Assembly (NCBI GenBank): GCA_964472015.1
Contig: CAYYIP010000011.1
Coordinates: 1-64,000 of the forward strand
Direction: 5' to 3'
DNA length: 64,000 nucleotides
From: JAAYTD01 sp964472015
GTDB taxonomy: Bacteria > Bacteroidota > Ignavibacteria > Kapaibacteriales > UBA2268
Below, piece by piece: positions 54,807 through 64,000 of the stretch (within the stretch, counting starts at the first letter, position 1; the number at the start of each line of letters is the position of its first letter). Under the pieces are notes generated by a model. The model searched no databases, had not been told where the DNA came from, and saw only the letters and a program-made list of their open reading frames with translations. Both the position numbers and the translations under genes were made by a program.

Positions 54807-55700
54807 TTATAAATATATTCCTTTTGCTTCATTTAATAGTTTAATTAACTCTTTGAAAATAGGTTCTTCTTTTGTTTTAAAATATTTTTCTAATTTTTTT
54901 AGAACTTTTCCCTGAGGAAATAATATTGGAAAAATCTGTTTAATAATTTCTTCATTACTAAAAAGTTTTTTATATGTACACGGCAACAAATCTTTTATTT
55001 CTTCAAAAACATCTCTTGCATTTAAATCAAAATTTACTTCTGGCATTTCAGATAATGTATCTTTCCATTTACTTAAATGTTTTATAAACTCTCGCCATAT
55101 TTCAATATTAAATTCTTTTATACCATCTTCTGTTTTATTAAATAATTCACAACCATAATATAGTTTCGGAGTACACTTATAATCATATGACATTGTTTCT
55201 ATACGTTCAAGATAATATTTTTTATTTTTAGTTAAAGAATCATCAATAAACCACATTATAGGAATTATTTGAATTTTATTTTTATAATTTTGAGAAAGTA
55301 AAAAAAATTTATTTTCAAAATTATCAAATTGTCCTATTTTCTTAGTACTATCATGATCATCACGAACTTTCTGTTCAATCATATAAATAATATTATTCTT
55401 TTTAAATAATTGATCAATATTATACTCTTTATTATATGCATCCTTAATACGCTTATTTTGTATAACCTCAAAACCATATTTCTTAAAATATTCTTCAAAA
55501 ATATATTCTAATACAGATCCAAAACGAATTTCATGAGATTGTGTAATATTTTGAATTATTTTTGTTTTTGGCTTTGTTGGTCGGAAGAGACCTATATACC
55601 GTTCAGGACTATCAGATATTTTTTGTAATAAGTTTAAATAACTATTTTCAAATAACCTTTTGTTTAATTCTTTCTTAAAAAAATCATATTCAATAATCAT
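54807..55700 (-). CDS. HinfI-like type II restriction endonuclease (predicted G^ANTC)
   Basis: The 297-residue protein resembles the HinfI family of endonucleases. The motif ID...x12...EQKVRDDHDSTKK holds D96 and E109-Q110-K111, a PD-(D/E)XK variant, and the following KIGQFDNFE is as I remember it in HinfI-like enzymes. It should cut GANTC sites. It begins 11 bases after the methyltransferase stop codon and has a good ribosome binding site (AGGGAG). It is about 35 residues longer than HinfI as I recall it. No frame damage is visible, so it appears functional. Confidence 0.8.
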   Translation of the reverse strand: MIIEYDFFKKELNKRLFENSYLNLLQKISDSPERYIGLFRPTKPKTKIIQNITQSHEIRFGSVLEYIFEEYFKKYGFEVIQNKRIKDAYNKEYNIDQLFKKNNIIYMIEQKVRDDHDSTKKIGQFDNFENKFFLLSQNYKNKIQIIPIMWFIDDSLTKNKKYYLERIETMSYDYKCTPKLYYGCELFNKTEDGIKEFNIEIWREFIKHLSKWKDTLSEMPEVNFDLNARDVFEEIKDLLPCTYKKLFSNEEIIKQIFPILFPQGKVLKKLEKYFKTKEEPIFKELIKLLNEAKGIYL

Positions 55701-55711
55701 AATAGTTCTCC

Positions 55712-56791
55712 CTATTTATCTTCATTTGCTATATATCTTAATTTATCAATCAATATAAACTCATTATTATAATAAACATAAAAATAATTCCACCCATTAT
55801 TATTTGATAAATTTAAAAATTTCGCTGACATTTTATGTATAGATAATTCATTATTATTTTCTAAATCACAAACATTCCCATTTGATAAAATCTTAACTTT
55901 ATTTTTCTTATCTCTACTATACATAAAATCATTCTCTTTTATGTATCCCCTATTTATTAATTCCTTAACTGATATTTTAGGCGGTTTTACTTCTAATTCC
56001 ATATTTGAAAAAATATCCGTTTCTACTAAAGTATTGTTAATCCTTTTATTCGCATACTTAATATAAAACTCATCTTTTTCTATTCCTATAAAATGTCTAC
56101 CTAATCTATATGCAACAACTCCTGTTGTACCTGTTCCAAAAAATGGATCTAAAATAACATCGCCTACCGCCGTTGAAGATATTATTATATTATATAACAA
56201 TTTCTCAGGTTTTTGTGTGCTATGAACTTTTATCCCATTCTCATCTTTTAACCGCTCATTTCCAATACAAATACCTATATTCCATACACTCTGCATCTGT
56301 TTCCCTCCATTCAATTCTTTCATTGTTTTATAATTAAAATGATACTTAGAATTTTTATTTTTAGAACACCATAATAATGTTTCATGTGAATTTTGAAAAC
56401 GCGTGCCCGCAAAATTAGGAACTGCATTAGGTTTAAACCAGATAACATCATTTAATATCCAAAACCCTAAATCTTGCATTATATAACCTAATCTATATAT
56501 GTTTTGGAATGAACCTATAACCCATATACTACCATCATCTTTTAATACTCTTTTACATTCTTTTAACCATTTTTTACAAAAGTCATCATATTCTTTTAAA
56601 CTATTAAATTTATCCCATTTGTCCTCAACACCATTAAATTTACTGCCATCAGTACGCTTCAACACACCATCTGTTTGCATATTATAAGGAGGATCAGCAA
56701 AAATTAAATCTATCGAATTGGTCGATATATTTTTTAATTGCTCTATACAATCACCCTTTATTATTGTATCTAAAATATCTATATTATCCAT
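55712..56791 (-). CDS. HinfI-like DNA adenine methyltransferase (predicted GANTC)
   Basis: The 359-residue protein has the same length and the same motif series as M.HinfI, which methylates adenine in GANTC: FADPPY (31-36), a region EYDDFCKKWLKECKRVLK (67-84), WVIGSFQNIYR (90-100), RFQNSHETLLWCSK (131-144), HSTQKPEKLLYNII (190-203), DPFFGTGTTG (215-224) and a C-terminal domain with LSIHKMSAKFLNLSNNNGW. The motif order places it in the beta class with CcrM. It protects the host against the neighbouring nuclease, with which it forms an operon. Confidence 0.93.
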   Translation of the reverse strand: MDNIDILDTIIKGDCIEQLKNISTNSIDLIFADPPYNMQTDGVLKRTDGSKFNGVEDKWDKFNSLKEYDDFCKKWLKECKRVLKDDGSIWVIGSFQNIYRLGYIMQDLGFWILNDVIWFKPNAVPNFAGTRFQNSHETLLWCSKNKNSKYHFNYKTMKELNGGKQMQSVWNIGICIGNERLKDENGIKVHSTQKPEKLLYNIIISSTAVGDVILDPFFGTGTTGVVAYRLGRHFIGIEKDEFYIKYANKRINNTLVETDIFSNMELEVKPPKISVKELINRGYIKENDFMYSRDKKNKVKILSNGNVCDLENNNELSIHKMSAKFLNLSNNNGWNYFYVYYNNEFILIDKLRYIANEDK

Positions 56792-56814
56792 TTATTTTAT
56801 ATATCCTCTTATTT

Positions 56815-57621
56815 TTATATTATTCTTAACTGTGCGCTCTGTTCCTTCTTTAATCTATATTTTTCATCTATAATCCCATTGTTTTCTAACCTATTGGTAA
56901 TCATATCATAATATTTTTTGTTTATCTCACAACTTACAAAATTCCTTTTTAATTCTTTGCAAACTACTAATTCTGTCCCTGATCCACCAAATAAAATAAA
57001 TATATCATCATTTTCTACCGTACACGACTTAATCAATAATTCTACAAGCCCTACAGGAATTTAACAAGAATGAAAAGTTTTATCTTTTGATACATTTTTT
57101 ACTAAATCATAATAAAACCAACTGTATGGCATACATCCCTTACTACCCATCTTTATCCTAGCTTGTATACACCTGTCACTTAAATTTTTATACGGAATAG
57201 CTACCTGATCCTTATAAAATTATTATATTTCGATTTCGTTGAATGTAAAATAGATCGTGAGCAGTAGTAAAATGCTTCGAACTATACCTATATTTGAATT
57301 ATATATCCATACATAATCATTAACCGAATACGCATTATCATCTAAAAACTTAACACGCAAATAAGCATTTTGTTTAGGATAATTTATCATAAATAAATTA
57401 CCATCGTCTTTTAATACTCGCATACTCTCTTTAGTTAACTCTACATACCACTTTATATAATCATCCCATTTCTTTGTATACTTTTCACCCGAATAATTTA
57501 TTCCAACATTATAATCAGTATCGCCATAAATCATATTAAAAGTATTATCCGGAATATCTCTTAAAACAGATAAAATATCTTTATTAAATACTTTGTTTCG
57601 AATATCATCTATACAATACAT
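56815..57621 (-). pseudogene. DNA adenine/cytosine methyltransferase, three frameshifts and a nonsense codon
   Basis: The gene can be rebuilt as one protein. Motif IV (GDTDYNVG) and the following YTKKWDDYIKWYVELTKES are in the first frame. Then YSSKHFTTAH and SILHSTKSKYNNF follow in shifted frames, after one-base losses near 57286, 57256 and 57216-57219. Their sum restores the frame for YKDQVAIPY, MPYSWFYYDLVKN and KTFHSC. A TAA at 57061-57063, probably a former CAA, comes next, before IPVGLVELLIKS and motif I LFGGSGTE. Motif IV has DTDY where I would expect DPDY, another likely loss. It is dead as a methyltransferase unless the stops are read through. Confidence 0.85.
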
Positions 57622-57720
57622 AATTTAGACAATACATAATTAATAAGTTCTTAAATTATATCTATTTTACTAATTTAAGAAAATAAGCTTTTGTTTATAA
57701 TTATTTTTTCTATACTCATT

Positions 57721-60700
57721 TTACTTCATAATAATAAAATTAGTAGAATATTGTTTAGACGGAGTATTTAAAACAAGTATATAAGCCCCAACAGTAAAAT
57801 CATTTACCGGAATATTAAAATTCATATTCTTTGGAAATTCATTTATATTCCATTCTTTAACTATAACTTTATTGCCTAAATAATCAATAATCGATAAATT
57901 ATAATTACCTACCTCTATCATATTACACTCTATATCTAATACATCATTTATTACCGGATTATTAATAACTTTTATTTGATTTGAAGCTGTATAACTTATT
58001 AATCTATCTCCACCCTGCCTGCATATATCTATTGTTAAATATCCATTTTCAATACTTATATCACTCATTAATAAAGAACTATGTAAAACAATGTCTTTAA
58101 TGTCAATTTCAGTAGAATCAACTTCACCAAGTAACACATCACCACTTAATTCACATAATTTAACTTCTTTATCAGGCTGTAAGTTATTTAATTGGATATT
58201 AGATAATGTAATAATTCTTTTATTAAAGTCGTTATTATCAATACTTATACTAATATCACCATTTGAAACTGCTTTTGGATAAAATAAAGTCCTATTATGC
58301 TCTAATACTAATTTATCTATAATAAAATTATCAATTATATTAGGAGTAATAGTTACAAAAATAGGGATCTTATAATTAGTAGTATTTGGTGAAACATTAT
58401 AGTTTTTAGATACTCTTAATGTTATTTTATCACAAGGGATAACATTTGCATATAACAGTACTTTTATTGTATCTTTACACTTATCAGTATCCTCATATTC
58501 AAAAGCAATATATAAAGTATCAAATTTTTCTCCCAGTGCTTGTGCTACAAAATTTACCTTCACATACACATATTTACCTATATCTAATGATATTCCCGCT
58601 AAATTATTTGCTACCGCAAAACCATTATTCGAATTCTTCAAATATATGTTATCAATAATTAATGAATAATCACCTAAATTATCTAATTTTATCTCCATAC
58701 TTTTTTCAGTAACTCCACAAAAAGGAATATCCTTAAAATCCATTTCATCCGGTGTTACTAATAACCCCATATTTATTGTTCCTTTTAATGGAATTTGTAT
58801 AGTATCTACTTTCCCATCTGCAAATACTTCAACTAATAATGTAGCATATTTTTCACCAACCGTCGCACCTTTTGACTTAAACATTACAACAACATCAAAC
58901 TGTTCACCTTTATTTAATACAATATTAATGTCACCGACTTCGAAAACCTCAAATAAATCCTTGTCTATACCTTCAATTCCAATCACTTTTCTAATAGTAA
59001 CTTCCGTTTCACCTCTATTTATTATTACTGCATCTTTTGTATTAAAATTATTACATTTAGCAGCAAGTGGCTCAAATATTACAGTTTCAAAATATATATC
59101 AGACTGTATTATATTCCCAAAAATAATACCTTTATAATCATTACATTTAGTAGAAACCATAAAACTATCTTGGAAAATACCAACTTCACTATCTATTTTT
59201 GGAGTTATAGTAACTTTTATTTCAACACTTTCGTTTGCAGGAATAATAATAGGAAGCGCAGGTTCAAAACTATAATCTACTTTACTATTATTAAATGAAA
59301 TATTCGTAATTTCTTTGTCCAATTTACCTATATTTTTTATTGTTAATACTTCTACCTTAGAACTACCAAGCGGAATTGTCCCCACATTAATGTTATCTCT
59401 AGATAACTCTATATCCTTATCTATACCATACGAAAGCGCAACACAAATCTTTCCACCATTACTATTAACACACAAATAACCGTCTAAATTATAGTTCCCT
59501 ACATTTTCTATATCATAGTTAGTGGAAACAACATATAAAACCGAATCACCCGGCTCCAAAACTATATCATCTTTAGGTTGCTCTATAATTTTATAAGCAC
59601 CTTTAATTGTTTCGTTTTCTATATGTGCAGGGACAATAATTTTAAAATTTTGTTCCGACTTGTGTTCGTTAATAATCCATACACTATCTTTTTTGTCCTC
59701 ACATTCTATAATTCCAAAATCTATCTTACTTTTATCTGCATATAGTGAAAATTTCACACTTTCACCCTGAATAGGAAGTATCGCCTCGCCACGACATCTT
59801 ATATAAGATTCTCCAATAGGAATATTAATAAATAATGTATCTTTTATATTTTTAGAACCAATAATTGGTCTAAATGTAATTACTACATCAATCGTCCCTC
59901 CTATTTTCATTAAAATTGGAAGTGAGGGCGTTATATTAGAAATGAAAAAATTACTACCATCAGCAAAAGAAAAATGTTCCTGTCTTATCTCAACCTGATA
60001 ACTGCTTTCGTTCCTTATAGTAACTACAATGGATGTATCATTACCAACATAGACTTCGCTAAAAATTAACGGATTTTTATCAAAAGAAAGCTTTGTTTCA
60101 ACAATAGAATATTCTATTACTAATAAAGTATCTAAATAAGTTCCACATTCTTTATATTTTGCTATACAATACGCTTTATAAAAACCTGCTGGTTTATTTA
60201 CATTTACTAACCTGATATTAATATCTTTTAATGCAAGCGGATCTATAACACCATATTCTACGTTACAAATTATATCTGGATCAGTTACAAAAACTTCCAA
60301 TAAATCTAATGATATTTCACTAGAATTATTTTTTAACATAAAACTTGTGGAATAATTAACTTCTTCATTTCTACAATAAGTACCTAAATTAATAATGCTT
60401 ATTTCTTCTAATACTCTGTTTAATACTTGAGTTTCTATATTGTAAACTTCTAATTCAATAGGAAATATACAAGGATTTTCACGTAATGAATCATTATGCC
60501 AAATTACTAAAGTATCATTATATATTCCAGGACTTAAATTATTAGGAATTGTATATGTAATTTTAACATCTAAAAAAGCTTGTTCTGTATTTTCTAACCT
60601 TAATTTAGTTGGAATTATATAATTATTATTTTGGTCTCTTTCAACACTCGAACCCATAACAATATTAGCTTTTCCAAAAGAAAGAGTAGAATTAATTTTA

Positions 60701-62673
60701 TCATTCCAAATAATTAAATCATCATCACCTATATTATAAATTTTTGTAATATCAAAAGATATTACATTATCTTCACAATTTAATATTCTATATTTTAATA
60801 CACTATCTTTATCATAAGATATATAAGGTGTTTTTTCTACTTTCAAAACATTAGCACCTGCTTGTGCCATTAAGTGTGATGGTTCATCAACATAAGTTCC
60901 GGAAACACGTTTATTTGTTTGAACCGCAACAATATAAAATAAAGTATCCCCATCATACCTAAATATATTATCATTTATAGTATATGTCCAATTTCTACCA
61001 TATACACTACCTAGGAACTTCCATTCATTTTCGTTTAGTCTTCTATAATATAAATCTCCTGACCCCGAGCCTGTTAAATTTAACGTTTTTGTTTTATTTA
61101 CGTAAGATGAAGTATCTGTTGTAATTATAGAGAAAGGTGTAACCGGACATTTTATATATACCGGATCATCTACCGATTCAATCCTAACGTATCCAAATCC
61201 TGCCGTATCATTTCCATTTATACCGCCCGTAACATCAAGCAATCCTACAGTTGATTTTACCTTAGACGATACTATAATCCCACCACCGGATCCCGAACCA
61301 CCATTACTATTACCGGCATTGTTTGTACATTGCCTACCATTTGCCCCTCTCGCATTTATACTAAAATTTTCATTATTTAAACGTGCAAATATAGTAATAG
61401 CACCACCGGCACCACCGCCATAACCGGAACAAGCATCTTTTATAGAAAACCCACCATCAGGTTTAGGATTACCACCAGCACCGCCACTTCCTCCTGCTAA
61501 AGGAATTAACATTTTATTTCCATGGATTTTACCATCTCTTTGTGTTGCACCAGAACAATTAGTACCATATGCCGCAATGCCACCACGTTCTCTATCTTTA
61601 CTACCACTACCGCCACCATAACCACCTTCTCTATCATCATTCCAACTCCCTACACCGGATTTACCAAACGGATGCCCCGTACCACCACCTGTCGCTTCAT
61701 ATCCTTCTCTACTCACTCCTTTAACACCATTTAGACTATTCCCCGCATGATTTACTGCACTCTGCGGAATACTTACTAAACTGCTATCAATACTCCCCGA
61801 ACCTGTACCACCACCTAATGTTGAATATCTAACGGTGCCTAATATACCCTTATTATTAATTCCACCTACACCACCGCCGGTAAATCCATTACCACCACGT
61901 AAAATACTATCCTCTAATTTAATATTTTCGTTATTATCGCAGAAAGCACCGCCACCGCCACCGCCACCTACACCACCATCTTGTTTATAAGCTGCAACAG
62001 ATATATTAGTATTTAATTTAATCCCGCTTTTAATATTTCCCATAGATAGTATAGTAAAAGGTAAATAACCTTGATTGCCAGGTGTATTTATATCACAATC
62101 TTCTTTAGATATAAGATACATCCTATCATCAAATATTAAACTATCTACTATCATAGCACCACGAGGGGAACGTAAACCCAAAGGTGGTTCACCTAAAATA
62201 AAACCAGATGATTTAGAAATATCACCTAATGGACATGGTAATACTACATAAAAATTAAAAGTGTTTACTAAATTGCCATTTTCATATAATCCAATAGGAA
62301 TATGTAAACCTTCATCCCAACGCCAACTTTGAGGCTCTAAATATGGATTTACAAAAATTTGAGAAGAAATTAAACGACCATGCCAAGAAACACTTAAAGG
62401 ACCAAAAATAAGTTTCCATTCATCATCAGCATTTATAGTCTTTAAATAAAATCTGTCTAATGCAGGAGATTGTAAAAAATTACCATCATCACCAAAGGCA
62501 CCTACAGAATCAACATGCGCAATAATCTCAATATATACATTCATCCCCGGCGTACCTATATCCGGAATCATATAAGCAGCTTTATTCTGCGCTGATATAT
62601 TTGCTGATACATTAATATTAATAAATAATATTAAAAATAATAGCTTTGAAAAAAAATATATTTTGGATCTCAT
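57721..62673 (-). CDS. Giant secreted protein with Gly-rich region, ASH-like repeats and T9SS tail
   Basis: The 1650-residue protein starts after AAGGAG with a signal peptide (about 8-28). Residues 30-230 are beta-rich, and 235-480 are a glycine-rich, low-complexity stretch with GGGGGGG and many GG pairs. A fibronectin-like part is near 530-620. Several choice-of-anchor-D/ASH-type beta domains (about 620-1380) contain repeats such as FPIELEVYN and STKCNDYKG-like cysteine segments. A cohesin-like region is near 1400-1530. The end (about 1570-1650) carries a T9SS signal with FTVGAYILVLNTPSKQYST. It should be a surface or extracellular structural or adhesive protein. No enzyme motif is seen. Confidence 0.78.
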   Translation of the reverse strand: MRSKIYFFSKLLFLILFININVSANISAQNKAAYMIPDIGTPGMNVYIEIIAHVDSVGAFGDDGNFLQSPALDRFYLKTINADDEWKLIFGPLSVSWHGRLISSQIFVNPYLEPQSWRWDEGLHIPIGLYENGNLVNTFNFYVVLPCPLGDISKSSGFILGEPPLGLRSPRGAMIVDSLIFDDRMYLISKEDCDINTPGNQGYLPFTILSMGNIKSGIKLNTNISVAAYKQDGGVGGGGGGGAFCDNNENIKLEDSILRGGNGFTGGGVGGINNKGILGTVRYSTLGGGTGSGSIDSSLVSIPQSAVNHAGNSLNGVKGVSREGYEATGGGTGHPFGKSGVGSWNDDREGGYGGGSGSKDRERGGIAAYGTNCSGATQRDGKIHGNKMLIPLAGGSGGAGGNPKPDGGFSIKDACSGYGGGAGGAITIFARLNNENFSINARGANGRQCTNNAGNSNGGSGSGGGIIVSSKVKSTVGLLDVTGGINGNDTAGFGYVRIESVDDPVYIKCPVTPFSIITTDTSSYVNKTKTLNLTGSGSGDLYYRRLNENEWKFLGSVYGRNWTYTINDNIFRYDGDTLFYIVAVQTNKRVSGTYVDEPSHLMAQAGANVLKVEKTPYISYDKDSVLKYRILNCEDNVISFDITKIYNIGDDDLIIWNDKINSTLSFGKANIVMGSSVERDQNNNYIIPTKLRLENTEQAFLDVKITYTIPNNLSPGIYNDTLVIWHNDSLRENPCIFPIELEVYNIETQVLNRVLEEISIINLGTYCRNEEVNYSTSFMLKNNSSEISLDLLEVFVTDPDIICNVEYGVIDPLALKDINIRLVNVNKPAGFYKAYCIAKYKECGTYLDTLLVIEYSIVETKLSFDKNPLIFSEVYVGNDTSIVVTIRNESSYQVEIRQEHFSFADGSNFFISNITPSLPILMKIGGTIDVVITFRPIIGSKNIKDTLFINIPIGESYIRCRGEAILPIQGESVKFSLYADKSKIDFGIIECEDKKDSVWIINEHKSEQNFKIIVPAHIENETIKGAYKIIEQPKDDIVLEPGDSVLYVVSTNYDIENVGNYNLDGYLCVNSNGGKICVALSYGIDKDIELSRDNINVGTIPLGSSKVEVLTIKNIGKLDKEITNISFNNSKVDYSFEPALPIIIPANESVEIKVTITPKIDSEVGIFQDSFMVSTKCNDYKGIIFGNIIQSDIYFETVIFEPLAAKCNNFNTKDAVIINRGETEVTIRKVIGIEGIDKDLFEVFEVGDINIVLNKGEQFDVVVMFKSKGATVGEKYATLLVEVFADGKVDTIQIPLKGTINMGLLVTPDEMDFKDIPFCGVTEKSMEIKLDNLGDYSLIIDNIYLKNSNNGFAVANNLAGISLDIGKYVYVKVNFVAQALGEKFDTLYIAFEYEDTDKCKDTIKVLLYANVIPCDKITLRVSKNYNVSPNTTNYKIPIFVTITPNIIDNFIIDKLVLEHNRTLFYPKAVSNGDISISIDNNDFNKRIITLSNIQLNNLQPDKEVKLCELSGDVLLGEVDSTEIDIKDIVLHSSLLMSDISIENGYLTIDICRQGGDRLISYTASNQIKVINNPVINDVLDIECNMIEVGNYNLSIIDYLGNKVIVKEWNINEFPKNMNFNIPVNDFTVGAYILVLNTPSKQYSTNFIIMK

Positions 62674-63145
62674 ATAACTCTTTCTCCTTATAATTATAAC
62701 AATTAATATAATTACGCAAATAAAAATAATTAATTAATATATAAATAATATAATTATATACTTAATATAAATATATACTTAACTTTTTAATATTGTATAA
62801 AAATTTTATAGCTACTATAATATATATTTTATAACTAATTATGTAAAAATAAATATAATACTTTTTTTTATTATATCAAAAATATATTTTTTACTATAAT
62901 ACTTATTCATTTTACTATAATAGTATTCATATATATATCAAAATATATATCTTGTAAATTATATTTATAAAATTATTTATAGATTTAAAATATTTGTATA
63001 ATTTAATAAAATATAAAAATAATAAAAATAAAAAGCAGTTAAGATATACATTAACATATACCTTCACTGCTATATATACTTATTTATTATTTATTTGTTA
63101 TCTAATATTGTTATTTTTTTATTATTTTTTAATTAAACTAACTAA
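62674..63145. other. AT-rich spacer between the giant gene and the CDF gene
   Basis: No gene is visible. It holds the terminator of the CDF gene (63033-63071). Close to the giant gene lies its ribosome binding site (AAGGAGAAAG, minus strand). No good promoter box was found. Confidence 0.45.
63033..63071 (-). terminator. Terminator of the CDF efflux gene
   Basis: On the minus strand agcagtgaaggtatat pairs with the complement of agcagttaagatatac including G-T pairs. The stem is followed by a T-rich stretch (ctttttattttta). Confidence 0.65.
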
Positions 63146-64000
63146 TTATTTTATTTCATTATAAGATATGTTTTTATCTTCACAACTTTTATAAGCATCT
63201 TTTGTCTCAAATTCTAATGTAGAATGAGTTATTTCAAACTTTTCTAAACTATTTTTTATATTTCGCTTAATTATTTCTAAATTATTCACGTTATCTATAA
63301 CAATATGAGCAGTTAAAGCATTTTCAGTTGTACTAATAGCCCATAAATGTAAGTGATGAACATCAATAACCCCATCTTCTTTTTGTATCATCTCTAATAT
63401 ATTTTTAGTATCCATTCCCAAAGGAACACCATCCAAAACAAGCTGTAAACTATTACGTAACAAGTTAAAAGACGAAATTGATATAATAACCGCAATTATT
63501 AATCCAACAATAACATCAACAATATACCATTGAGTAAATAAAATAATAATTCCTGAAATAACCACACCTATTGATACAAGTGCATCCATTAACATATGTA
63601 AATAAGCACCCTTTACATTTAAGTCTCTATCTTTATCTTTTAAGAAAAATAAAGCAGTTATAGCATTAATAACAACACCTATAACCGCAACCCAAATTAT
63701 AACTTCACCTTCTATATACTGATTAGAATTTATTTTTTTTATACTTTCCGATATTATAAATCCCACCGCAGCAAATAATATTATTGCATTAATCAAAGAA
63801 ACAAGAATCGTACTTTTTTTATATCCATAAGTATATTGTTTATTAGCTGGTAAAATTGATAATCTAAACGCTAACATTGCAAGTACCAAACTTGCAACAT
63901 CACCTAAATTATGTCCAGCATCAGAAAGCAAGCCCAATGAATTATAATAAATTCCAAAAATAAATTCTATAATAATAAAAATAATATTTAATACAATTCC
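63146..64000 (-). CDS. Cation diffusion facilitator (CDF/CzcD-like) transporter, 5' part outside the window
   Basis: The reading frame is open up to base 64000 (IIFIIIEFIFGIYYNSLGLLSD), so the true start lies beyond the window. The codon that looks like a start at 63937 is a TTG within that frame. Visible parts are the second-helix SDAGHNLGDVASL zinc site, four further membrane helices and the C-terminal cytoplasmic domain (GVIDVHHLHLWAIS). CDF proteins export Zn2+, Co2+, Cd2+ or Mn2+ using the proton gradient. The HN-D and D motifs suggest a zinc-type transporter, but the metal is not certain. Confidence 0.9.
   Translation of the reverse strand, partial: GIVLNIIFIIIEFIFGIYYNSLGLLSDAGHNLGDVASLVLAMLAFRLSILPANKQYTYGYKKSTILVSLINAIILFAAVGFIISESIKKINSNQYIEGEVIIWVAVIGVVINAITALFFLKDKDRDLNVKGAYLHMLMDALVSIGVVISGIIILFTQWYIVDVIVGLIIAVIISISSFNLLRNSLQLVLDGVPLGMDTKNILEMIQKEDGVIDVHHLHLWAISTTENALTAHIVIDNVNNLEIIKRNIKNSLEKFEITHSTLEFETKDAYKSCEDKNISYNEIK

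Noticed and set aside
63146..63937. CDF transporter as a complete 263-residue protein
   Set aside because: The apparent start is an internal TTG. The frame stays open with family-typical sequence to the window end, so the gene is partial.
1..64000. CRISPR arrays, rRNA genes, integrases or transposases
   Set aside because: I saw no regularly spaced repeats, no rRNA-like sequence and no transposase or integrase motif.

Overview
The window is a very AT-rich piece of chromosome from an anaerobic, fermentative, Gram-negative bacterium of the Bacteroidota/FCB group. Four things point there. Several secreted proteins end in type IX secretion (T9SS) C-terminal sorting domains. There are OmpA-type and beta-barrel outer-membrane proteins. 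At least two promoters match the Bacteroidota pattern TTTG-N20-TAnnTTTG exactly. The 1650-residue protein built of choice-of-anchor-D/ASH-like repeats plus a T9SS tail is the kind of protein common in the Kapabacteria/Ignavibacteria branch. The precise lineage is an inference.

Layout. 1-3000: a type III restriction (Res) subunit without its Mod partner, next to an inverted-repeat element. 3.3-9.2 kb: PEP carboxykinase, a fused mannose-1-phosphate guanylyltransferase/phosphomannomutase-like protein, a LytR_C-type protein and a CDP-alcohol phosphatidyltransferase. 9.4-12.5 kb: a three-gene envelope-signalling operon made of a beta-propeller lipoprotein, an ECF sigma factor, and a protein that joins an anti-sigma-like N-terminus through a membrane helix and an Asn-rich linker to an outer-membrane barrel. 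12.6-18 kb: a small conserved-looking basic protein, a TerB-like protein, a CPBP protease and two OmpA-family proteins. 18.4-21.5 kb: serC and a split transketolase. 21.7-26.2 kb: a four-gene NAD(P)-linked [FeFe]-hydrogenase operon. 26.6-34.5 kb: a SIMPL protein, a radical SAM protein, a PAP2/sphingomyelin-synthase-like protein, an S41 protease, tRNA-Ser(GCT) and mfd. 34.9-38.9 kb: a sodium-pumping methylmalonyl-CoA decarboxylase operon in the order mmdA-D-E-C-B.

39-47 kb is an accessory, duplication-rich block of T9SS-type secreted proteins. It contains tandem paralogues whose last 346 bp are almost identical, a relic tail of a further copy, and direct repeats around a two-gene cassette. 46.9-49 kb is a decayed type III restriction-modification locus. 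Its res gene has lost its centre, which is replaced by a 60-bp patch copied from the T9SS gene near 39.4 kb. 49.4-54.6 kb is housekeeping: a UvrD/PcrA helicase, nadC, a ComEA-like helix-hairpin-helix protein and PmbA. 54.8-57.6 kb holds an apparently intact HinfI-like (GANTC) restriction-modification pair beside a methyltransferase pseudogene carrying three one-base deletions and a nonsense codon. 57.7-62.7 kb is the giant secreted protein. The window ends inside a CDF cation-efflux gene.

Together the metabolic genes suggest a fermenter. ATP-forming or CO2-fixing PEP carboxykinase would feed the C4 branch, Na+-coupled decarboxylation of methylmalonyl-CoA would give propionate and a sodium gradient, and surplus NAD(P)H and ferredoxin would leave as H2. 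The most notable material is the trans-envelope sigma/anti-sigma/barrel operon, the templated patch in the dead res gene, the turnover of several restriction systems, and the modular 3'-end sharing among secreted paralogues.
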